Of a DNA stretch of 7,244 bases, positions 1-6,207 are shown one piece after another. The notes beneath the pieces are model-generated. The model was given only the letters and a program-made list of their open reading frames with translations. It was not told the DNA's origin and did not search any database. The position numbers and the translations under genes are program-made. Source of the DNA: Thiothrix sp. (GTDB lineage Bacteria; Pseudomonadota; Gammaproteobacteria; Thiotrichales; Thiotrichaceae); contig DRMA01000067.1 of NCBI GenBank assembly GCA_011375245.1, positions 1 to 7,244 on the forward strand. Direction: 5' to 3'. The stretch's first letter is position 1, and every line of letters begins with the position of its first letter.

Positions 1-2763
1 CATCGACAACCATGTAATGGGTTTAAACTTCTTTTTTCCTCGATTAAGCAATATTTTACGCATTCGAATACTGACCTCACCAAAATCAATATTCACAGGA
101 CAGGGCGAAAGACACTTGTGGCAGACCGTACAATGGTCAGCAACATCACTCATTTCTTCAAAATGACGTAGCGAAATCCCTCGATGTGTTTGCTCCTCAT
201 ATAAAAAAGCCTCCATCATCAAACCTGTTGCAAGAATCTTATTCCGTGGTGAATACAATAAATTAGCCCGTGGAATATGCGTATTACACACAGGCTTACA
301 CTTGCCACAGCGTAAACAATCTTTAATATCATTGTTTAATTTACCCAGTTCAGTATGCTCTAACAATAACGCCTCACTTTCTAATAAACGTAGTGAAGGC
401 GTATACGCATTTTGTAAGCCCGAATCAGGCATTAACTTGCCTTTATTAAAATGTCCGTTAGGATCAACTTTCTCCTTATAACGTGCAAACTTTTCAACGG
501 CTTTAGACTTTAAATACTGCATTTTTGTCAAGCCAATCCCATGCTCACCTGAAATCACTCCATCCAGCGATAAAGCAAGCGCCATAATCTGATCAACAAG
601 TTGCTCCGCCTCATGCATCATTGCATAATCATTTGAATTAACGGGGATATTAGTATGTACATTGCCATCCCCTGCATGCATATGTAGCGCGACAAAAAGG
701 CGACTAGAACGAATTTCCTTATGGATAGCAACAATGTGTTCACGCAACGGCTTTAATTCTCGCCCTGCAAAAATCTCATTAATAAACTGTGCAATCTCAG
801 TGTGGTATGAGATACGTAATTCTTTACGCAATAAGAGATCAAGTAGTCGATCCTGATCACGTATTACTGCTTGCTCACTATCCGTTAACAATCCAAAATG
901 TTCTGTAGCAGGCTCATCCATATGCTCATATAAAGCCAACCAACGCTGCTTTATGACAATTAAATGCGTACTGACACGGTCTTTTTTAATTTGTAATAAG
1001 GCATCATTTTCACGACTTTGCTCATAATGTTGTACTTGCTTTAATTCAGGGTTATCGCCTGCTAAACACTGTAATATCGCATCAATCAGGCGAATTTTAT
1101 TTTTCATTGATTGCCGAATATTAATGCGTTCAATACCAGTGCTATAAGTCGCCAGATTATGCAGTGGAATCACCACATCTTCATTAATTTTAAAGGCATT
1201 AGTATGTGCAGCAATCGCCGCAGTACGTGCACGATCCAACCAAAACTGACGACGCGCCTCAGGGCTAACCGCAATAAAACCTTCCGCATTACGTGCATTC
1301 GCCAAACGAACCACTTCGGAAGCAGCCTTTGCAACAGCCTCATCATTATCCCCCACAATATCAGCAATCAAGACCATTTTAGGTAATGAACCGCGTGCGC
1401 CTTTAGGGGTATATTTCACCGCTTTAACATAACGATCATCTAAATGCTCTAAACCTGACAAGAGCACATCAGGATTAGTTTCCACATAGTTTTTTACTTC
1501 AATAATAGCGGGAACGGCTTCTTGTAGGTCAGAACCATAAAACTCCATACATACCGTGCGTATTTTTTCAGGCATGACATGCAAGATAAACTCAGCCGAA
1601 GTAATCAGTCCATCACAGCCCTCTTTCTGAATACCTGGCAAGCCCCCCAAAAATTTATCCGTTACATCCTTACCCAACCCTTTCTGACGAAAAAATTGTC
1701 CTGAAAAGCTTAAAATTTCAGGCTTGCCTTGCGGCGTTTTACCATCCTGTGCATAACGCACTACTTGAAACTTAACTGTTTTTTGATCATGTAATTTGCC
1801 TAAATTATGCTTAAGTCGTGTCACCTCTAACCATGTTGCATCAGGTGTCACCATCTTCCATGAAACTAAGTTATCCAAGGTTGTACCCCATAACACTGCT
1901 TTTTTACCACCCGCGTTCATTGACACATTGCCGCCAATGGTTGACGCATCTTGTGAAGTAGGATCAACAGCAAAGACCAAACCATGCTGTGCAGCTAAAT
2001 CAGAAACACGACGTGTGACGACACCTGCTCCACAACGTACAACGGAAACCATTTTGCCTTCCAAGCCCAATAAATCGGTTCGTTGTGTCACTGCTCCCAA
2101 GGATTCCAATTTTTCGGTATTAATCACTGCGCTCATTTCATGCAGCGGTATAGCTCCTCCTGTATACCCTGTACCACCACCACGTGGAATAACCGTTAAG
2201 CCCAAAGCAATACACGCTTCGACCAACGCTGCAATTTCTTCTTCAGTATCAGGTGTTAATACTACAAACGGTAATTCCACGCGCCAATCCGTTGCATCCG
2301 TCACATGCGACACACGCGCCAACCCATCAAAACCAATATTGTCCTTACGGGTTATTTTACGAAACTGCTTCTTTGCCTTTTTACGCAAGCCTTTATAATA
2401 TGGAAACCATGCCGCAAACTGTTGTACTGACGTACGCGCAAGCTCAACAAGCTCTAAGGCAAGAACATTTCCATCCGCACGCCCTTCAATAAGATCCAAA
2501 CGGTCATTAATACTGCCAATCAAAGAAGCAAGGCGTTTTTCATTGGCAAATAAATCATCTTGAATATACGGATTACGCACTGCCACCCACATATCACCCA
2601 ACATTTCCAATAGCATATGCGATGAAATACTTGTCTTACGTTCATCGCGTAATTCTTCTAATATGTCCCAAGCACGCTGCCCTAGTAATCTGAGTACAAT
2701 TTCCCGATCAGAAAAAGACGTATAGTTATAAGGAATCTCACGTATGGGTTTATTGATATTCAT
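1..2763 (-). CDS. Giant FAD-linked oxidase / Fe-S oxidoreductase (DUF3683 type), 3' end cut by window
   Basis: The minus frame stays open from ATG 2763 to the window edge (921 codons). Family members run to about 1250-1300 residues, so a C-terminal part, expected to hold cysteine-rich CCG domains, is missing. Visible parts in order: an N-terminal block with REIPYNYTSFSDRE (residues 8-21), typical of DUF3683 proteins; an FAD_binding_4 (PCMH) domain with PRGGGTGYTGG at 193-203; an FAD-oxidase_C domain with HMHAGDGNVH (694-703) and SGEHGIG (738-744); and a ferredoxin-like segment with two cysteine sets, C816/819/822/826 and C878/881/884/888, enough for two [4Fe-4S] clusters. The family relates to D-lactate, glycolate and D-2-hydroxyglutarate dehydrogenases (GlcD/YdiJ-like). 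The likely reaction is oxidation of a D-2-hydroxyacid on FAD, with electrons passed through Fe-S centres to an unknown acceptor; the exact substrate is unknown. No signal peptide is seen, so it is probably cytoplasmic. ATG 2763 was chosen because homologues begin a few residues before REIPYNY. An in-frame ATG at 2808 would add 15 residues. Neither start has a convincing SD. Confidence 0.92.
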   Translation of the reverse strand, partial: MNINKPIREIPYNYTSFSDREIVLRLLGQRAWDILEELRDERKTSISSHMLLEMLGDMWVAVRNPYIQDDLFANEKRLASLIGSINDRLDLIEGRADGNVLALELVELARTSVQQFAAWFPYYKGLRKKAKKQFRKITRKDNIGFDGLARVSHVTDATDWRVELPFVVLTPDTEEEIAALVEACIALGLTVIPRGGGTGYTGGAIPLHEMSAVINTEKLESLGAVTQRTDLLGLEGKMVSVVRCGAGVVTRRVSDLAAQHGLVFAVDPTSQDASTIGGNVSMNAGGKKAVLWGTTLDNLVSWKMVTPDATWLEVTRLKHNLGKLHDQKTVKFQVVRYAQDGKTPQGKPEILSFSGQFFRQKGLGKDVTDKFLGGLPGIQKEGCDGLITSAEFILHVMPEKIRTVCMEFYGSDLQEAVPAIIEVKNYVETNPDVLLSGLEHLDDRYVKAVKYTPKGARGSLPKMVLIADIVGDNDEAVAKAASEVVRLANARNAEGFIAVSPEARRQFWLDRARTAAIAAHTNAFKINEDVVIPLHNLATYSTGIERINIRQSMKNKIRLIDAILQCLAGDNPELKQVQHYEQSRENDALLQIKKDRVSTHLIVIKQRWLALYEHMDEPATEHFGLLTDSEQAVIRDQDRLLDLLLRKELRISYHTEIAQFINEIFAGRELKPLREHIVAIHKEIRSSRLFVALHMHAGDGNVHTNIPVNSNDYAMMHEAEQLVDQIMALALSLDGVISGEHGIGLTKMQYLKSKAVEKFARYKEKVDPNGHFNKGKLMPDSGLQNAYTPSLRLLESEALLLEHTELGKLNNDIKDCLRCGKCKPVCNTHIPRANLLYSPRNKILATGLMMEAFLYEEQTHRGISLRHFEEMSDVADHCTVCHKCLSPCPVNIDFGEVSIRMRKILLNRGKKKFKPITWLSM

Positions 2764-2928
2764 TAGCTTTGTAATATTGACCGTAATAGGGTTAGAAAGA
2801 TGGCGCATTCTAACGCTGACATCAATAGATGCAAATAAACATTGCTAAAGATGCTCGTTTATCTGCCTAGTATTGGTTAATGTTCAACAGCAACATAAGC
2901 TCAGAGTTTTTAGCTATAAATAATAACA
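2764..2928. promoter_or_regulatory. Divergent intergenic promoter region (oxidase / ligE)
   Basis: These 165 bp separate two head-to-head genes and must hold the promoters of both. For ligE the only clear box is TATAAA at 2915-2920. For the oxidase I found no -35/-10 pair close to consensus. No strong inverted repeat or known operator was recognised. Confidence 0.5.
2915..2920 (+). promoter_or_regulatory. Possible -10 box of ligE, close to the start codon
   Basis: TATAAA matches five of six bases of the sigma-70 -10 consensus and ends 8 bases before the ligE ATG. If used, transcription would begin at about 2927, giving an almost leaderless mRNA. The hexamer at -35 spacing (around 2892-2897) is poor. 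An alternative weak pair is TTGGTT (2873-2878) with TAAGCT (2896-2901). Confidence 0.3.
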
Positions 2929-3804
2929 ATGACCGACAATAATCTACTTAAAAATACCTGTATTACCCTCTGTCTCAGCTTTTTGCTGCTATTCACAATA
3001 ACGGCAGTAGCAAAGACAATACCTGAACTGATACTCGCTAAAACCTATGATAAATCCATTAATATAAAACACTATTTAGTCAGTGAAAAACTCGACGGTG
3101 TACGTGCTTATTGGGATGGTAAGCAACTACTCTCGCGCCAAGGTAATCGCTTTCACGCACCTGCATGGTTTATTGAAAACTTCCCAAAACAGCCACTTGA
3201 TGGTGAATTATGGATTGCAAGAAACCGTTTTGAACAAACCATCAGTATCGTACGAAAATATCAGCCTATTGATAAAGAATGGCAAAAAATCAGCTATCAG
3301 CTTTTTGAAATGCCACAAGCAAAAGGCACCTTTCAACAACGCGTTACGACAATGGAAAGCTTAGTCAACACATTGAATATCCCCCATCTTAACGTTATTA
3401 AACACTATCGCTTACCTAATACAGCAGCTTTGAGTAAAAAGCTTGATGACGTTGTTGCTCAAGGTGCTGAAGGTCTTATGTTACATCGTGCAGATGCCCT
3501 TTATCATACAGGACGAAGTACAGATCTATTGAAAGTAAAAAAGTATCAAGACGCTGAAGCACGTGTCATTCAACATTTTTCTGGTAAAGGAAAATTTGAA
3601 GGTATGCTGGGCTCAATGCTGGTTGAAAATAACGAGGGGTTACGTTTTAAACTTGGCACAGGGTTTAGCAATCAGGAGCGTAAAAACCCACCTGCTATTG
3701 GTACATTAATTACCTATAAGTATTTTGGACGAACCAAAAAAGGCTTACCACGTTTTGCAAGTTTTTTGCGTATTCGCTTAGATCAAACAACTGATAATGA
3801 ATAA
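2929..3804 (+). CDS. ligE: Exported ATP-dependent DNA ligase, LigE type
   Basis: The 291-residue product seals nicks in DNA through an adenylated lysine. All nucleotidyltransferase motifs are visible: motif I KLDGVRA with nucleophile K54, motif III LDGELW (90-95, with D91 and E93), motif IIIa YQLFEM (123-128), motif IV AEGLMLH (180-186, E181) and motif V LLKVKKY (200-206, K202 and K204). Residues 207-291 fit the C-terminal OB-fold. There is no extra DNA-binding domain, as in the minimal LigE group. Residues 8-28 form a signal peptide with a likely cut after AVA (28/29), so the enzyme should act in the periplasm or outside the cell; this matches the known leader of LigE proteins from Neisseria, Haemophilus and marine gammaproteobacteria. 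Roles in DNA uptake or biofilm DNA have been proposed for the family. The start is certain: an in-frame TAA lies at 2917-2919, just 9 bases upstream, and the leader peptide needs this ATG. No SD is present. The stop is 2 bp from the stop of the convergent propeller gene. Confidence 0.93.
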   Translation: MTDNNLLKNTCITLCLSFLLLFTITAVAKTIPELILAKTYDKSINIKHYLVSEKLDGVRAYWDGKQLLSRQGNRFHAPAWFIENFPKQPLDGELWIARNRFEQTISIVRKYQPIDKEWQKISYQLFEMPQAKGTFQQRVTTMESLVNTLNIPHLNVIKHYRLPNTAALSKKLDDVVAQGAEGLMLHRADALYHTGRSTDLLKVKKYQDAEARVIQHFSGKGKFEGMLGSMLVENNEGLRFKLGTGFSNQERKNPPAIGTLITYKYFGRTKKGLPRFASFLRIRLDQTTDNE

Positions 3805-3806
3805 GA

Positions 3807-4847
3807 TTAATGTGTCAAATGTCGTATAAAACGACCAGTGTTACCATCAATTAATAAAAAATGATTAACATTTTCTTGCTGTTTAGCATTTAATGCCAAA
3901 GCTAACAACGTCCGATCAGCACTTTGCACAGCATGTTTGTACCCCCCCAATTCTTGTGTTACAGCAGGAAGGGACTGCCTTTGTACTTTTCCTGTTGCTA
4001 ATACGTATACCAAAATCTGTTTTTTTGCCGACTGAAAACAAAGCACATGCTTATCATCTGCAGAAAAACCAGCAAAACTGCATCCTGTATGATTTAAGTT
4101 TGTCACCATCTGCTGTTGCAAATCCACGAGTTGCATACTACTTGCTTGAGGACTACTAATAAGCAAGCGCTTACCATCACGACTAAAATGGATCACTTGC
4201 TTGTTTCCAGCGATAGCTATATTGATAGCGACTGAAAATAGCTTTTTTTGTTGGTTAATATCATACAACTGTAAGATTGCTTTATTTGCCATATAGCGTG
4301 TATAAGCCAACAGGCGCTTATCTGGACTAAAGCCAATTGCTCCCACTTTTCCTGTCTCATTCCATAACTCACCCTTTTCAACCACTGCCAATCGACGAAT
4401 TAGCTTGCCAGTCCCCGTATGAATAAGATAAATCTGCGGTAAAGTCTGCTGAAGCACAGGAATTGCTAACAACGTACCACTCGCATTTTGTTGCACAGGC
4501 TGATTTTGCCACGCATATTTCCCAGTAGGATGAGGTAAAGTACGCAATAGTTTGCCGAGTCCATTATGAATAACATCAATACCTTTTTCATGCACAGATA
4601 AGAGCTTTAAGCCATCAACAGTAGGAGCAAATAATGTGGCATTATGAGCAAGCGTAAACGGTGTTTTTTTTATGACCTTTCCTGTTGCAGTACTCATTTT
4701 TACAATGTCCTGACCCACAACGTACACTAATTGTGTTTTATCACGACTAAAAACCAATTGCTCTACTTCAAAAGCAAATACCCCTTGTGTTAGCCAATAA
4801 GCAATAAAAGAAAGCAACAAGGATAATACGCACTTTGTATTCAGCAT
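3807..4847 (-). CDS. Exported seven-bladed beta-propeller (WD40/YVTN-like) protein, function unknown
   Basis: The product has 346 residues. Residues 1-25 form a signal peptide with a likely cut after VFA (25/26), so it is probably periplasmic or outer-membrane associated. The rest shows an internal repeat of about 40-50 residues. Blade-opening motifs are FSRD (33), TVDG (76), NASG (121), FSPD (173), FSRD (221), FSAD (261) and QSAD (308). Each is followed by a hydrophobic 'LLA' or 'LLI' strand, and several blades close with a TGK/TGR turn (ATGKVIKK 54-61, GLGKLLRT 96-103, GTGKLIRR 145-152, ATGKVQRQ 284-291, NTGRFIRH 336-343). Seven openers imply a seven-bladed propeller filling almost the whole mature protein, with no catalytic domain. 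Such folds usually bind proteins or act as scaffolds; a partner cannot be named. The SD is weak (GGA about 10 bases before ATG), while the promoter at 4907-4915 is strong. It lies 114 bp after the 70-residue gene on the same strand but appears to have its own promoter. Confidence 0.85.
   Translation of the reverse strand: MLNTKCVLSLLLSFIAYWLTQGVFAFEVEQLVFSRDKTQLVYVVGQDIVKMSTATGKVIKKTPFTLAHNATLFAPTVDGLKLLSVHEKGIDVIHNGLGKLLRTLPHPTGKYAWQNQPVQQNASGTLLAIPVLQQTLPQIYLIHTGTGKLIRRLAVVEKGELWNETGKVGAIGFSPDKRLLAYTRYMANKAILQLYDINQQKKLFSVAINIAIAGNKQVIHFSRDGKRLLISSPQASSMQLVDLQQQMVTNLNHTGCSFAGFSADDKHVLCFQSAKKQILVYVLATGKVQRQSLPAVTQELGGYKHAVQSADRTLLALALNAKQQENVNHFLLIDGNTGRFIRHLTH
3821..3835. terminator. Weak hairpin just past the ligE stop
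   Basis: GTCGT, five loop bases and ACGAC form a short perfect stem 16 bases after the ligE stop codon, inside the 3' end of the propeller gene. No T-run follows on the plus strand, so it is at best a weak or Rho-assisted terminator for ligE. It is listed because the 2-bp gap leaves no other room. Confidence 0.2.
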
Positions 4848-4863
4848 AGACAGTTATTCCATT

Positions 4864-4885
4864 AGCTAATATGAAGATATTAGCT
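4864..4885 (-). promoter_or_regulatory. Perfect 9-bp inverted repeat in the propeller gene's leader
   Basis: AGCTAATAT at 4864-4872 and ATATTAGCT at 4877-4885 are perfect reverse complements around a 4-base loop. The element lies between the extended -10 box and the start codon, ending 16 bases before the ATG. It could be an operator or a leader-RNA hairpin affecting mRNA stability or translation. It has no T-run, so it is not a typical terminator. Confidence 0.45.
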
Positions 4886-4906
4886 CAACAGTAAAACGAT
4901 TTTAAA

Positions 4907-4915
4907 ATTATAGCA
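4907..4915 (-). promoter_or_regulatory. Extended -10 promoter of the propeller gene
   Basis: On the minus strand this reads TGCTATAAT: a perfect sigma-70 -10 hexamer preceded by the TGn extension. Transcription would start near 4900, giving a leader of about 50 bases that contains the 4864-4885 inverted repeat. The -35 region is poor (TAGACA at 4939-4934 is 21 bases away), which is common for extended -10 promoters. Confidence 0.6.
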
Positions 4916-4958
4916 ATACGTTAATTAAGTCGTTGTCTAACCATTTTAGTTTGCTTTC

Positions 4959-4978
4959 CGCTTAATCTTGATTAAGCG
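4959..4978. repeat. Perfect 9-bp inverted repeat over the stop codon of the 70-residue gene
   Basis: CGCTTAATC (4959-4967) and GATTAAGCG (4970-4978) are perfect reverse complements separated by two bases. The TAA of the small gene (4964-4962 on the minus strand) lies inside one arm. As RNA the outer 8 bp would pair, leaving a four-base loop (CAAG on the gene's strand). No T-run follows on either strand, so a Rho-independent terminator is not supported. It may protect a 3' end, weaken termination, or bind a dimeric protein as DNA. Confidence 0.5.
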
Positions 4979-5174
4979 CGCTAGCACTAGCATCAGGTTG
5001 CTTTTTCTTCTCAGACTGCAAAAGAACTTTTAGAGGAGTCATTTTACACGTTCCTTGACGCTCACATTTAATCACCTCAGGAGCGGGTGTTATTTGCTTT
5101 TCTTGCTTATCAACAGCAAAAGCTAAGTTTAATACGATGGTGGTGATAAAAATGATACTGATTAACTTTTTCAT
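4962..5174 (-). CDS. Small exported protein, 70 residues, family not recognised
   Basis: The product begins MKKLISIIFITTIVLNLAFA, a clear signal peptide with a likely cut after LAFA (20/21), leaving a mature peptide of about 50 residues. The mature part is hydrophilic and charged, with a proline-rich patch (TPAPE 29-33) and two cysteines at 37 and 43 (CERQGTC) that could form a small disulfide loop in the periplasm. No lipobox is present. A good SD (AAGGG at 5185-5181 on the minus strand, 6 bases before the ATG), the signal peptide and the single start support a real gene. It faces the pilus operon across 290 bp and runs toward the propeller gene; whether it is linked to either is unknown. 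I do not recognise the family. Confidence 0.72.
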   Translation of the reverse strand: MKKLISIIFITTIVLNLAFAVDKQEKQITPAPEVIKCERQGTCKMTPLKVLLQSEKKKQPDASASALNQD

Positions 5175-5178
5175 CTCA

Positions 5179-5187
5179 AGCCCTTAT
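5179..5187 (-). promoter_or_regulatory. RBS of the 70-residue gene
   Basis: The minus strand reads ATAAGGGCT, with AAGGG ending 6 bases before ATG 5174, a good SD spacing. The same nine bases occur in front of the pilus chaperone gene at 5448-5456. Confidence 0.6.
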
Positions 5188-5211
5188 CTGAATATTGATG
5201 GATGCGTTAAG

Positions 5212-5220
5212 CATATAACA
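5212..5220 (-). promoter_or_regulatory. Possible extended -10 box for the 70-residue gene
   Basis: On the minus strand the bases read TGTTATATG, which resembles TGnTATAAT with two mismatches in the hexamer. A start here would give a leader of roughly 30 bases. The match is modest and no good -35 was found. Confidence 0.25.
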
Positions 5221-5356
5221 ATCACCAATGTCTCAATATCCCTCAAATTAAGGATAAGCATAATTTATTCATAAGTTATTATTATTTTATATGTATTTAT
5301 TAAGCCAATTGACACTATTACACACATTGAAACACTACCTATTATTCAGAGTTCAG

Positions 5357-5386
5357 TTGTCGTTTACTTATAACCATGTTTACTAT
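5357..5386 (+). promoter_or_regulatory. Candidate promoter of the pilus operon
   Basis: TTGTCG (5357-5362) and TACTAT (5381-5386) are separated by 18 bases; each matches four of six consensus bases. This would give a leader of about 70 bases before the chaperone start. It is only the best pair seen by eye, and regulated pilus promoters often depend on activators. Confidence 0.28.
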
Positions 5387-5447
5387 GCAAGAAAAATAAA
5401 ATAAAAAATAAAATTACAAGCTCACTCCCTAACAAACTCTAAAACTT

Positions 5448-5456
5448 ATAAGGGCT
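5448..5456 (+). promoter_or_regulatory. RBS of the pilus chaperone gene
   Basis: ATAAGGGCT contains AAGGG ending 10 bases before ATG 5465. The spacing is slightly long but usable. Confidence 0.5.
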
Positions 5457-5464
5457 AAACCATT

Positions 5465-6193
5465 ATGTATAATCACTTAAAATCACGCTTCTTACCCTTT
5501 GTATTTCTGCTTACACTTGGACTTGGACTTCTTAGTCAACAAGCTAATGCACTGAATATAGAACCCTTAGCACTAGTACTAAAACCATCAGGTGGGGGGG
5601 CTAATCAAACATTCCGTGTTACTAATGATTCAAGTGAACCTATTGCCGTACAATTTAGCATCACCACTCGCCAACAGCAAGGTGATAAGGAAATTCGTCA
5701 TCCTGCGGATAATCAGTTTTCCATTTATCCACAACAAACCATTATTCCAAGTAATACAACGCAGAAAATTCGTGTTAAATGGCTTGGCAGCCCCACAATG
5801 GCAAGTGAACAAGCTTATCGCCTAATTTCAGAACAGGTGCACGTTTCACTGAAAAAAGAACAACAATCAGGAGTGAATATGTTAATGACTATGATTAGTT
5901 CTTTATATGTTCGTCCTGCTAAGACAAAGAGCAGCCTTATCGTAAAAAATATACAACAACAAGGAAGAAGTCTCTCAGTTACACTAAATAATTCAGGAAC
6001 TCGCCACCAACTCATTAAGTCTGCCGTTCTCACCTTAACAAATAATAACAAAACATTAACCCTAAACGAGAAGAATCTAAAAGGTTTAGTGGGAAACAAT
6101 GTACTCGCAGGTGCAACACGTCGTTTTAATATTCCCTTACCTAAAGGCTTTGCTAATGGACAATGGCAAGGCTCTTTAAGCAGCATAAAATAA
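5465..6193 (+). CDS. Periplasmic pilus assembly chaperone (PapD-like superfamily)
   Basis: The 242-residue product binds unfolded pilin subunits in the periplasm, completes their fold by donor-strand complementation and delivers them to the usher encoded next. Residues 9-29 form a signal peptide, likely cut after ANA (29/30). The first immunoglobulin-like domain (about 30-132) shows the family pattern: N-terminal strand LNIEPLALVL, TFRVTNDSSEPIAVQ (49-63), IYPQQTIIP (87-95), KIRVKW (101-106) and the domain-ending strand EQAYRLISEQV (115-125). The second domain (about 135-242) starts with the hydrophobic strand around SSLYVRP (145-151). Length and layout fit the family. The sequence resembles non-classical chaperones rather than FimC/PapD; membership in the archaic clade is only a guess. 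The usual subunit-anchoring arginine near the start of the mature protein is not obvious, and K40 may take its place. A G7 run lies in codons 44-46. The usher follows on the same strand, 113 bp downstream. Confidence 0.88.
   Translation: MYNHLKSRFLPFVFLLTLGLGLLSQQANALNIEPLALVLKPSGGGANQTFRVTNDSSEPIAVQFSITTRQQQGDKEIRHPADNQFSIYPQQTIIPSNTTQKIRVKWLGSPTMASEQAYRLISEQVHVSLKKEQQSGVNMLMTMISSLYVRPAKTKSSLIVKNIQQQGRSLSVTLNNSGTRHQLIKSAVLTLTNNNKTLTLNEKNLKGLVGNNVLAGATRRFNIPLPKGFANGQWQGSLSSIK
5594..5600 (+). repeat. G7 homopolymer inside the chaperone gene
   Basis: Seven consecutive G bases lie in the codons for the Gly-Gly-Gly-Ala stretch at residues 43-46. Gain or loss of one G would truncate the chaperone early. 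Such runs are uncommon in AT-rich DNA and are typical substrates for slippage. Confidence 0.6.
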
Positions 6194-6207
6194 CACACGA
6201 CACATTT

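Larger units (their letters stand above)
5175..5464. promoter_or_regulatory. AT-rich divergent regulatory region (small exported gene / pilus operon)
   Basis: These 290 bp hold no convincing gene. Both flanking genes are transcribed outward, so at least two promoters must lie here. The middle (about 5250-5305) and the stretch at 5390-5415 are extremely A+T rich, the kind of DNA that H-NS-like silencers or RNA polymerase alpha subunits favour. A short direct repeat TTCAG occurs at 5345-5349 and 5352-5356. A TTGACA at 5309-5314 has no good -10 at normal spacing. Confidence 0.5.

Noticed and set aside
1111..1386. Overlapping frames on both strands within the oxidase (including 1170-1367 minus)
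   Set aside because: These are shadows of the oxidase reading frame with low-complexity or implausible protein sequence.
1796..2398. 200-codon open frame on the plus strand
   Set aside because: It lies antisense to the conserved FAD-binding part of the oxidase, has no recognisable domain and is explained by codon use of the real gene.
3893..4159. 88-codon plus-strand frame inside the propeller gene
   Set aside because: It is antisense to the blade repeats and has no supporting signals.
4976..4993. GCGC/CTAGC-rich stretch with a CTAGCACTAGC repeat next to the palindrome
   Set aside because: It encodes the Ala-Ser-Ala-Ser-Ala tail of the small protein; the repeat follows from the repeated codons.
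5309..5314. Perfect TTGACA -35 box for the pilus operon
   Set aside because: No acceptable -10 lies 16-18 bases downstream; the nearest TATTAT is 25 bases away.
5221..5420. Possible small RNA or mobile-element remnant in the AT-rich intergenic region
   Set aside because: No stable hairpin with a T-run, no terminal inverted repeats and no target duplication could be seen.
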